Below are positions 1 to 6,013 of a DNA stretch of 7,892 bases, piece after piece (positions within the stretch are counted from its first letter, which is position 1; each line of letters opens with the position of its first letter). The translations under genes and the position numbers were made by a program. This DNA comes from Bacteroidia bacterium (lineage in GTDB: Bacteria; Bacteroidota; Bacteroidia; Cytophagales; Cyclobacteriaceae), in the NCBI GenBank assembly GCA_025356795.1, contig JANXRR010000111.1, positions 1-7,892 of the forward strand, written 5' to 3'. The notes beneath the pieces are model-generated. The model saw nothing but the letters and a program-made list of their open reading frames with translations, did not search any database and was not told the DNA's origin.

Positions 1-45
1 GCTTACCCGAGCCAATATTGTTTTAAAATAGGATAACATTTTCAT
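1..45 (-). CDS. Possible 5' end of a divergent gene, cut by window edge
   Basis: On the minus strand an ATG at 45-43 opens a frame that stays open for 15 codons to the window edge and reads MKMLSYFKTILARVS. The peptide begins with a basic-hydrophobic mix that looks like a natural N-terminus. It resembles the start of a small uncharacterised Bacteroidota protein I remember only vaguely, so I assign no function. If real, it is divergent from the BatD gene and the two share the 149-bp region 46-194. I see no reverse-oriented TAnnTTTG box in that region. Fifteen codons open by chance is not rare, so this is a weak call. Confidence 0.35.
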   Translation of the reverse strand, partial: MKMLSYFKTILARVS

Positions 46-165
46 AAAAAAATGATTTTGACCACTTCTATTTATTAAAAACCCAGCTTGATTAAAGCCC
101 ACCTATAAAATCAATTATTGTAACGGTGAATGTACGAAATCAGTATAACAGTAACGATAAGATTT

Positions 166-173
166 TAACTTTG
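166..173 (+). promoter_or_regulatory. Bacteroidota -7 promoter box upstream of BatD gene
   Basis: TAACTTTG matches the Bacteroidota -7 consensus TAnnTTTG exactly and lies 21 bases before the ATG at 195. No clear TTG/TTTG -33 element is visible about 17-23 bases upstream, which is common for this weakly conserved half. The box lies downstream of an alternative in-frame ATG at 126, so a transcript started here could only use the 195 start. Confidence 0.5.
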
Positions 174-194
174 CGGGTGCAACAAGTTGCAAGT

Positions 195-1640
195 ATGGAA
201 TTGATTAAGAAAACGGGCTTTATTTTAATTTTTCTATTTTTTGCCATAGCATTAAAAGCTCAAAATATTCAGTTTTTTTTGGGCCCTGACGAGATTGGTG
301 AAAATCAAGCGTGGACAATTACTGTCACAGTAAATAATGATCGCTTAAAAAACTATGAGAGCTTTCCTGACATAGATGGTTTCAGAAAGCGAGGCACATC
401 TTCTTCTTCACAAACCAATATTGTAAATGGTCAAGTGAGTTCTTCACAGAGCATTATCATGACTTATACACCAACCCAACGAGGAACTTTTACATTGCCT
501 TCCTTTAAAATGAAGGTAAATGATCAGGTGTTTTCTGTAACGGGGAAAAAAATAAAAGTAGGCCCGCCTGCACAAGCGCAATCCAATGATCCATTCAGAA
601 GTTTTTTTGATCGTGATCCTTCAAAAGATTTTTTTGGGAAAGGCGAAACAGAGTTTGTGGATGTAAAAGAAGATGCCCTGTTAGCGCTATCAACAAACAA
701 AGATGAGGTGTTTGTTGGCGAAGGCTTTACCACCACACTTTCATTTTTAGTGGCAGATAACAATCGCGCTCCTATGCAATTTTATGAACTCGGAAAACAG
801 CTCACTGAAATTCTAAAAAAACTAAAGCCCGCTTCTTGTTGGGAAGAAAATTTTAACATTGAGAATATTGAAGGAGAGTCCGTAAATATTAATGGTAAGG
901 GTTACACTCAATATAAAATTTATCAGGCCACCTATTATCCATTAAATAATCAATCAGTTACTTTTCCGAGTGTTGGGCTTGACATGATTAAGTTTAAAGT
1001 GGCTAAAAATCCTTCCTTTTTTGGGCAGAATAGAAAAGAAGATTTTAAGAAATTTTATTCGCGAATAAAAACGGTGAGAGTAAAGGAACTTCCCCCCCAT
1101 CCTAATCGCAATGCCGTGGGTGTTGGAAATTATAAACTGGAAGAGAAGATAAGTACGAATGAATTACAAACCGGACAAAGTGTAACATATGAGTTTAACG
1201 TGGTAGGAGAAGGCAATATTTCTTCTATTGAAAAGCCAATAGTTAAACGCGACAATGTATTTGAATTATATGAACCCAACGTGAAACAAAATATTTCGCG
1301 CGATGGCGCTAGGGTGATGGGCAATAAATCATTTAGTTATTTCATGATTCCGAAAGAGCCAGGCATTTATAATTTAGGAGATTACTTTCAGTGGATCTAC
1401 TTTAATCCCAACACAAGAAAATATGATACACTCAAATCCATTCAAGTTGTAAAAGTAATAGGTGAGAGCCAGCGAAATCAATCCATTGAAAGTAACGATC
1501 TTGGTTCTTTTTACAACACGATTGAAGTGGCCGATAATACGCTTCACTCAACCTATTCAAACCAATGGATGAAAATAGGGTTGAACATTTTTATTTTGCT
1601 AGTATTAGGGGCTGCTGCTTACTTTATCTTTAAGAAATAG
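195..1640 (+). CDS. batD: BatD-family (aerotolerance) membrane-anchored protein
   Basis: This is a 481-residue BatD-family protein. In Bacteroidota Bat operons, BatD is an envelope protein with a large periplasmic part, linked to oxygen or stress tolerance; its biochemical role is not settled. What I see: a signal peptide in residues 1-23 (basic start, hydrophobic core, ending in KAQ), then the BatD-type beta-rich opening with a [11 protein letters not shown] stretch and a [14 protein letters not shown] segment. A low-complexity [15 protein letters not shown] linker follows, then further beta-sandwich-like repeats containing [18 protein letters not shown], and one C-terminal membrane helix at about 458-478 ending in FKK. 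I chose the ATG at 195 over the in-frame ATG at 126 because it opens directly into the signal peptide and lies downstream of a TAnnTTTG box; the extra 23 residues would bury the signal peptide. It is slightly short for the family. No batA, batB, batC or batE partner is adjacent. The stop is one base from the aroC ATG, which suggests co-transcription and possible translational coupling. Confidence 0.85.
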   Translation: MELIKKTGFILIFLFFAIALKAQNIQFFLGPDEIGENQAWTITVTVNNDRLKNYESFPDIDGFRKRGTSSSSQTNIVNGQVSSSQSIIMTYTPTQRGTFTLPSFKMKVNDQVFSVTGKKIKVGPPAQAQSNDPFRSFFDRDPSKDFFGKGETEFVDVKEDALLALSTNKDEVFVGEGFTTTLSFLVADNNRAPMQFYELGKQLTEILKKLKPASCWEENFNIENIEGESVNINGKGYTQYKIYQATYYPLNNQSVTFPSVGLDMIKFKVAKNPSFFGQNRKEDFKKFYSRIKTVRVKELPPHPNRNAVGVGNYKLEEKISTNELQTGQSVTYEFNVVGEGNISSIEKPIVKRDNVFELYEPNVKQNISRDGARVMGNKSFSYFMIPKEPGIYNLGDYFQWIYFNPNTRKYDTLKSIQVVKVIGESQRNQSIESNDLGSFYNTIEVADNTLHSTYSNQWMKIGLNIFILLVLGAAAYFIFKK

Positions 1641-1641
1641 C

Positions 1642-2715
1642 ATGGGAAATACATACGGAACACTTTTTAAAATAAGCACCTTTGGCGAAAGTCACGGACC
1701 TGCTATAGGGGTTGTTATCGATGGCTGCCCTGCAGGATTGCAAATAGATGAGATTTTTATTCAATCTGAATTAAGCAGACGTAAACCTGGCCAATCAAAG
1801 ATCACTACCCAACGAAAGGAAGACGATAATTTCAAAATCTTATCAGGCGTATTTGAAGGCAAAAGCACGGGCACACCCATTGCCATTATTATTGAAAATC
1901 AAGATCAGCGAAGCAAAGATTACAGCCATATTGAAAACACCTTTAGGCCTTCACATGCCGATTATACCTATCAAGAAAAATATGGCATTCGCGATCATCG
2001 AGGAGGTGGAAGAAGTTCAGCCCGCGAAACGGCTGCCCGCGTGGCCGCTGGGGCTGTGGCAAAACTTTTATTGAGAAAATATCCTATTGAGATTAATGCT
2101 TTTGTTTCGCAAGTGGGTGAATTGAAAGCTCCACATTATACTTTGTTGGATTTAACGAGAACAGAAGAAAACATTGTGCGTTGCCCCCATGAGGCTACAG
2201 CCGAAAAAATGATTGAGCTGATTGACCGCGTGAGATTAGATCGTGATACGATTGGAGGCATAGTTACCTGCGTGATTAAAAATGCTCCTGTTGGCTTAGG
2301 CGAACCTGTATTCGATAAACTTCATGCCGAGTTGGGCAAGGCGATGTTGAGTATTAATGCGGTAAAGGGTTTTGAATATGGCAGTGGTTTTGATGGTGTG
2401 CAGTTGCGAGGCTCTGAGCATAACGATGAGTTTTACATGGAAGGCAATAGAGTAAGAACGAAGACCAATCACTCGGGTGGTGTGCAGGGTGGCATCAGCA
2501 ATGGAGAAGATATCTTTTTTAATGTGGCCTTCAAGCCAGTGGCCACCATTATGCAAGATCAAAATACGGTTGACAAAGATGGAAATGAAGCAAGCGTTTC
2601 TGGCAAAGGCCGCCACGACCCCTGCGTAGTGCCACGCGCTGTTCCTATAGTTGAAGCAATGGCTGCATTGGTGTTGGTTGATTTTTTGTTGATGGCTAAA
2701 ACTTCGAAATTTTGA
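1642..2715 (+). CDS. aroC: Chorismate synthase
   Basis: AroC catalyses the last shikimate pathway step, converting 5-enolpyruvylshikimate 3-phosphate to chorismate in the cytosol. It needs reduced FMN though there is no net redox change. The 357 residues are full length for the bacterial enzyme. All family signatures are visible: GESHG at residues 15-19 with the catalytic histidine H18, the SRRKPGQS arginine pair at 45-52, RPSHADYTY at 102-110 with the second conserved histidine H105, the flavin-binding [17 protein letters not shown] at 121-137, [16 protein letters not shown] in the last third, and [18 protein letters not shown] near the C-terminus. The ATG at 1642 gives the canonical [19 protein letters not shown] opening, so the start is secure. 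It begins one base after the BatD stop with no ribosome binding site, which fits translational coupling. Shortly after the stop codon an 8-bp stem with one bulge (2705-2727) is possible but AT-rich and not terminator-like. Confidence 0.98.
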   Translation: MGNTYGTLFKISTFGESHGPAIGVVIDGCPAGLQIDEIFIQSELSRRKPGQSKITTQRKEDDNFKILSGVFEGKSTGTPIAIIIENQDQRSKDYSHIENTFRPSHADYTYQEKYGIRDHRGGGRSSARETAARVAAGAVAKLLLRKYPIEINAFVSQVGELKAPHYTLLDLTRTEENIVRCPHEATAEKMIELIDRVRLDRDTIGGIVTCVIKNAPVGLGEPVFDKLHAELGKAMLSINAVKGFEYGSGFDGVQLRGSEHNDEFYMEGNRVRTKTNHSGGVQGGISNGEDIFFNVAFKPVATIMQDQNTVDKDGNEASVSGKGRHDPCVVPRAVPIVEAMAALVLVDFLLMAKTSKF

Positions 2716-2733
2716 TTTTAAAATTCGGTGATA

Positions 2734-2758
2734 ATTCGTTAATCTTACTCTAACGAAT
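2734..2758. repeat. Perfect 8-bp inverted repeat ending in a start codon
   Basis: ATTCGTTA at 2734-2741 is the exact reverse complement of TAACGAAT at 2751-2758, with a 9-base spacer. The right arm ends on the first two bases of the ATG at 2757. In RNA this would be an 8-bp stem holding the initiation region of the downstream gene; in DNA it could be an operator for a dimeric regulator. No Shine-Dalgarno sequence lies between the arms. The repeat itself is directly seen; its function is inference, and an AT-rich 8-bp repeat can arise by chance. Confidence 0.55.
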
Positions 2759-3509
2759 GCTTCACGAATACCTAGAAAAAATAGCTGACACCACGGCTCA
2801 GGGCAATGCCCGCGAAGAAAGCTACTATGCCCACCTCTCTTCTTTCGTTCAGTCTTTTGCTAAAAGCATCGATCGCAAAAAAATACAGATCACCACATTG
2901 CCCAAAAAAACCAAAGCTGGTAACCCTGACTTTCGCATTTGGGATGGCCAACAAAGTATAGTGATGCTCTTTGAGTCAGAAGAAAATTATGGCAAAGAAG
3001 GCCGCAAGCCCAACATCAGCAAAGAGGTGTTAGAGAAGCTAGAGAAAGCTTATAAAAAGAATTTTACTCCCGAGCAGTTGTTGTATTATGTATATGCCAT
3101 TCTCTATAGCAATACCTACCGCCAGAAGTACGCAGAGTTTTTAAAGATTGATTTCCCGCGTATACCCTTTACGGCCGAGTATAAGCTGTTTGTGCAACTC
3201 GCAGAGTTGGACGAGCAACTCACTGAGCTGCACCTGCTCAAAAGTAAAGCACTCAACAAGCCCGTGGCCAAATACAAAGGCAAAGGAGATGACCGCGTAG
3301 AGAAGCCAAAGTATAATAAAGAACTGCAAACAGTCTTCATCAATGAGAAAAATTATTTTGAGGGCGTTTCCACGGAAGTGTGGAACTACAACATAGGCGG
3401 TTATCATGTAATGGAAAAATACCTGAAAGACCGCAAAGGGAAATTGATGGAAGACCCCGGCCATTATTGTAAAATGGCTACCGCTATTGCGGAAACCATT
3501 TTGGTATAA
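2757..3509 (+). CDS. Internally deleted remnant of a type ISP-like restriction-modification enzyme
   Basis: The intact family is a single-chain restriction-modification enzyme of roughly 1000 residues or more: N-terminal nuclease, often a helicase, N6-adenine methyltransferase, and C-terminal DNA specificity domain. This frame has only 250 residues. Residues 1-69 resemble the family's N-terminus, with AREESYYAHLSSFVQSF followed by the nuclease-type GNPDFRIWDG (P57, D58). The sequence then jumps at about residues 69-76 to the family's C-terminal part: GRKPNIS (82-88), LLYYVYAILYSNTYRQKY (108-125), FLKIDFPRIPFT, LHLLKSKAL, then YFEGVSTEVWNYNIGGYHVMEKYLKDRKG (200-228). The E-x-K half of the nuclease site, any Walker motifs and the methyltransferase NPPY motif are all absent. 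The C-terminus is also a few residues short. It should therefore lack both cutting and methylation; a surviving DNA-binding role is conceivable but unproven. It sits between housekeeping genes with no mobility gene nearby. I assign the family from remembered sequence patterns. I list it as a CDS because the frame is open, but probable pseudogene is my reading. An assembly deletion is the main alternative. Confidence 0.72.
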   Translation: MLHEYLEKIADTTAQGNAREESYYAHLSSFVQSFAKSIDRKKIQITTLPKKTKAGNPDFRIWDGQQSIVMLFESEENYGKEGRKPNISKEVLEKLEKAYKKNFTPEQLLYYVYAILYSNTYRQKYAEFLKIDFPRIPFTAEYKLFVQLAELDEQLTELHLLKSKALNKPVAKYKGKGDDRVEKPKYNKELQTVFINEKNYFEGVSTEVWNYNIGGYHVMEKYLKDRKGKLMEDPGHYCKMATAIAETILV

Positions 3510-3564
3510 TCAAAAATCGATACCTTATTCCAATCCGTTAAAAAAATGTAATACCCTAATCTAC

Positions 3565-4980
3565 ATGCACCCATCTTCTACCTCACCAAAAAAAAGCAAA
3601 CTCACCCTTTACATTATCATAGCATTGTGTGTTGGCATAGGCCTTGGCTTTGCACTTAACAAAAGTTATGTTTTTGCGGATAACGAAAAGTTGGAATCTT
3701 TCGAAGCTAAGATTAATACAAATCAACATCAGCAATCTTCTGCCGACAGTCTTACTAAAATAGCATTGAAGCAAGCGGAGATTTCTTTACTAAAAGAAAG
3801 AAATGCCACTATCGCTTTGCGCGATAAAAAAGTAGAACCCTTTTCTATCATTGCCGATATTTTTTTAAGGCTTATAAAAATGATTGTAGCTCCACTGGTT
3901 TTCACTACGCTAGTCGTAGGTGTTGCCAAATTGGGAGATATTAATTCGGTTGGTAGGATTGGTGGCAAAACGCTGCTGTGGTTTGTTGGCGCATCGCTTA
4001 CCAGTCTTGTGTTGGGCATGCTTTTAGTCAACATCTTCAAACCAGGCATTGCCATGAATTTACCCCTGCCCGATGCCGGCACCGATATTGGCATTGAGCG
4101 GCACGGCCTTTCGCTCAAAGAATTTTTGTACCATGTTTTTCCCGCCAGCGTAATCGATGCGATGGCAAAAAATGAAATTCTACAAATTGTTGTGTTCTCT
4201 CTTTTCTTTGGTGTGGCTACCGCAGCCATTGGTGAGCAGGGCAAAATAGTAATAAAAGCAATGGATGCTATTGCTCATGTTATTTTGAAAGTAACTGGCT
4301 ATGTGATGAACCTCGCACCACTGGCAGTATTTGGCGCTATGACTGCCATTATTGCCAAACAAGGCGTGGGAATTTTAAAAACCTATTCCATTTTTATAAC
4401 TGAATTTTATTCAGGCCTCTTTTTGCTTTGGGTTGTTCTTGCGCTTGCCGGTTCAGTCATTATTGGCAAACGAGTAATTACTTTATTGAAAAAAATGCGA
4501 GAGCCAATTTTGCTTGCCTTCAGCACAAGCAGTAGCGAAGCCGCTTTCCCAAAAACCATGGAACTGCTTCAAAAATTTGGTTGCAAAGACAAGATTGTAA
4601 GTTTTGTGTTGCCATTGGGTTATTCCTTTAATCTCGATGGAAGCATGATGTATATGACCTTTGCTTCGTTATTTATAGCTCAATCCTATGGCATTGTACT
4701 GCCCATCTCCACCCAAATAAGCATGCTGTTGGTTTTGATGTTAACCAGTAAAGGCATTGCGGGTGTTCCCCGAGCATCACTCGTGGTTATTGCAGGCACA
4801 CTTGCCACTTTTAATATTCCCGAGGCTGGCTTGGCTTTGCTTTTAGGAATAGATCCATTACTGGATATGGGAAGAAGTGCCACCAATGTAGTGGGCAATA
4901 GCATTGCCACAGCCGTGGTGAGCAAGTGGGAAAACTCACTTGGAGAAGCCGAACCCACCCTAAATAGTGATGTAACATAA
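3565..4980 (+). CDS. Dicarboxylate/amino acid:cation symporter (DAACS family)
   Basis: An inner-membrane carrier of the GltP/DctA/GltPh family that takes up acidic amino acids or dicarboxylates with Na+ or H+. The family's functional elements are all present: a hairpin-1 serine-rich STSSSEAAFPK (320-330), the TM7 NLDGS motif (356-360, equivalent to NMDGT), hairpin 2 with SKGIAGVPRAS (395-405), and TM8 DMGRSATNVVGNSIATAV (434-451). R437 aligns with the arginine that contacts the substrate side-chain carboxylate in GltPh, favouring an acidic substrate. N445 aligns with GltPh D405, a sodium ligand; Asn here occurs in other bacterial members such as DctA, so it is a variant rather than a defect. 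Between TM1 (about 13-31) and TM2 there is a roughly 55-residue hydrophilic, probably helical segment, which explains the 471-residue length against a usual 410-430. I chose the ATG at 3565, which precedes a short basic leader and TM1; the upstream ATG at 3487 would overlap the preceding gene and add an unlikely polar leader. Aspartate, glutamate and C4-dicarboxylate cannot be told apart from sequence. Confidence 0.94.
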   Translation: MHPSSTSPKKSKLTLYIIIALCVGIGLGFALNKSYVFADNEKLESFEAKINTNQHQQSSADSLTKIALKQAEISLLKERNATIALRDKKVEPFSIIADIFLRLIKMIVAPLVFTTLVVGVAKLGDINSVGRIGGKTLLWFVGASLTSLVLGMLLVNIFKPGIAMNLPLPDAGTDIGIERHGLSLKEFLYHVFPASVIDAMAKNEILQIVVFSLFFGVATAAIGEQGKIVIKAMDAIAHVILKVTGYVMNLAPLAVFGAMTAIIAKQGVGILKTYSIFITEFYSGLFLLWVVLALAGSVIIGKRVITLLKKMREPILLAFSTSSSEAAFPKTMELLQKFGCKDKIVSFVLPLGYSFNLDGSMMYMTFASLFIAQSYGIVLPISTQISMLLVLMLTSKGIAGVPRASLVVIAGTLATFNIPEAGLALLLGIDPLLDMGRSATNVVGNSIATAVVSKWENSLGEAEPTLNSDVT

Positions 4981-4997
4981 TGACCATCAATATACTT

Positions 4998-5028
4998 TGC
5001 AATTTGAGAATTAGATTCCCAAATTGTA
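4998..5028 (+). terminator. Hairpin after the symporter gene, possible terminator
   Basis: A stem starts 17 bases after the symporter stop. CAATTTG (5000-5006) pairs with CAAATTG (5020-5026). After one A-C mismatch, GAAT (5008-5011) pairs with ATTC (5015-5018) around a TAG loop, and a G-U and a U-A pair extend the base. It is AT-rich and is followed by TATAAATG rather than a run of T, so it is not a classical Rho-independent terminator. Placement after the gene is the main argument. Confidence 0.35.
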
Positions 5029-5031
5029 TAA

Positions 5032-5225
5032 ATGATTGACAGAGATTTGCTTCCTTATATAAGGCTGACTAAATCTTTTTTTCCAGACAAGCCTTACACC
5101 TGTAGAGATAAAATCGGCAGCTACACTTTAATCTGGATTTTTTTAAGGGCTTAAATTATTGGGAAAAGCTAACCGGACAAGCAGGCGGTGAATTGATAAG
5201 CTGGGGAGGGACACAAAAGCCATAA
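5032..5225 (+). pseudogene. Coding-like stretch with a frameshift in the 348-bp gap 4981-5328
   Basis: An ATG at 5032 opens a 40-codon frame (MIDRDLLPYIRLTKSFFPDK and onward, ending ...LIWIFLRA, stop 5152-5154). A run of seven T at 5138-5144 lies near its end. Adding one T there would continue the frame as FFKGLNYWEKLTGQAGGEL and onward to a stop at 5223-5225, about 64 residues in all. Beyond that, 5218-5265 reads SHKSFSVFNWRDVNGL in another frame before a stop. Unusually protein-like composition (W, Y, G, charged residues) in successive frames suggests decayed coding sequence. I recognise no family. It could equally be a real 40-residue ORF, a sequencing error in the homopolymer, or chance. 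Apart from this, the hairpin at 4998-5028 and the promoter box at 5300, I see nothing in the gap. Confidence 0.25.
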
Positions 5226-5299
5226 GAGCTTTTCTGTTTTCAACTGGAGGGATGTTAATGGCCTTTAAACATGGGCTATTTCCACGAACTTAATTTTCT

Positions 5300-5307
5300 T
5301 ACTTTTG
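5300..5307 (+). promoter_or_regulatory. Bacteroidota -7 promoter box upstream of nfu-like gene
   Basis: TACTTTTG matches TAnnTTTG exactly and lies 21 bases before the ATG at 5329, the usual short-leader spacing in Bacteroidota. The -33 region around 5275-5282 has only TATTTCC, not TTTG. It suggests that the Fe-S carrier gene is transcribed independently of the symporter. Confidence 0.5.
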
Positions 5308-5328
5308 TTCTTTGTCTAAACTACAACT

Positions 5329-5910
5329 ATGCTAAAAGCCGCACCCAAAGCCATCCATATCTATTTGGAATCCAATCCAAATCCAAATTCATTGAAGTTT
5401 GTGGTAAATGAAATGCTTGTGCCTGAAGGCATGAGCTTTGATTTTCCTGATGCTGCCCGTGCGTTGGATGCCCCGTTGGCACTTGAACTGTTTGCCTATT
5501 CATTTGTGGAGCGTGTATTTTATGCTAGCAACTTTGTAACGGTAACAAAAACCGGAGATGTTGAATGGCTTGAAGTGCAAGAGAAATTAAGGAAACACAT
5601 TCAAGACTTTTTAGAAAACGGTAAGTTGATTTTAGATATAAGTGCTTCAACCGATAATCAACAGGAAGAGACAGAAACAATTAAAAAAATAAAAAATATT
5701 CTAGACGAATATATCCGCCCGGCTGTAGAGCAAGATGGTGGGGCTATTACTTTCCATTCCTATCATGACATAGAAAAGAAAGTTACTGTAATGTTGCAAG
5801 GATCTTGCAGTGGCTGCCCTTCTTCAACTATTACCTTAAAAGCGGGCATAGAAAATCTTCTTAAAAGAATGATGCCAGACGAAGTGAGCGAAGTAGAGGC
5901 CTTAGGCTAA
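5329..5910 (+). CDS. Nfu-type iron-sulfur cluster carrier (NifU family)
   Basis: A 193-residue cytosolic Fe-S carrier that accepts [4Fe-4S] clusters from the assembly machinery and passes them to target apoproteins. Two domains are visible. Residues about 10-97 form the Nfu N-terminal domain, with IYLESNPNPNSLKFVVN as its characteristic opening and the LFAYSFVERVFYASNFVTVTK core. After a polar linker (about 106-115), residues 116-190 form the NifU C-terminal domain: LDEYIRPAVEQDGGAITF and then GSCSGCPSSTITLKAGIE, carrying the CxxC pair C160 and C163 that binds the cluster between two subunits. This is the architecture of mitochondrial NFU1 and many Bacteroidota homologues, not of E. coli NfuA, whose N-domain is A-type. 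The length is typical. The ATG at 5329 is supported by the TAnnTTTG box 21 bases upstream and by the domain starting about ten residues in. No suf or isc genes lie in the window. A short bulged hairpin (5927-5947) follows but lacks a T tract. Confidence 0.95.
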   Translation: MLKAAPKAIHIYLESNPNPNSLKFVVNEMLVPEGMSFDFPDAARALDAPLALELFAYSFVERVFYASNFVTVTKTGDVEWLEVQEKLRKHIQDFLENGKLILDISASTDNQQEETETIKKIKNILDEYIRPAVEQDGGAITFHSYHDIEKKVTVMLQGSCSGCPSSTITLKAGIENLLKRMMPDEVSEVEALG

Positions 5911-6013
5911 AAAGTAATTTATTGCCGTTGAACAAAATTCTGTTAACATTTAAGAACATTTGCAATATTGCTTTACCAAGACTAGAGTAGGTTAGCTAGT
6001 TGGTGTTTGGTGT

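Noticed and set aside
126..194. Upstream in-frame start giving a 504-residue BatD protein
   Set aside because: It would place 23 polar residues before a clear signal peptide, and the TAnnTTTG box at 166-173 lies inside this extension.
2296..2616. 106-codon minus-strand open frame inside aroC, and other long antisense frames across the window
   Set aside because: They lie wholly opposite well-supported genes, show no recognisable domain, and are shadows of the coding strand.
2705..2727. Bulged AT-rich hairpin spanning the aroC stop codon
   Set aside because: Eight mostly A-T pairs around TTTTAAAA; unstable and not followed by a T tract.
3500..3528. Possible promoter: TTTG at 3500-3503, 17 bases, TACCTTAT at 3521-3528 upstream of the symporter
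   Set aside because: The -7 half has two mismatches to TAnnTTTG; the spacing and position are reasonable but the match is too weak to list.
3487..3564. Upstream in-frame start for the symporter, overlapping the preceding gene
   Set aside because: The leader (MRKPFWYNQKSIPYSN...) is an out-of-frame reading of the remnant's end; the ATG at 3565 gives a normal short basic N-terminus before TM1.
5927..5947. Hairpin after the nfu-like gene (GTTGAACA / TGTTAAC)
   Set aside because: Seven pairs with a bulged G and no T tract; too weak for a terminator call.
5988..5995. TAGGTTAG as a -7 box upstream of the CarboxypepD_reg gene, with a palindrome GCAATATTGC at 5962-5971
   Set aside because: One mismatch to the consensus, no convincing -33 element, and a 10-bp AT-rich palindrome is expected by chance.
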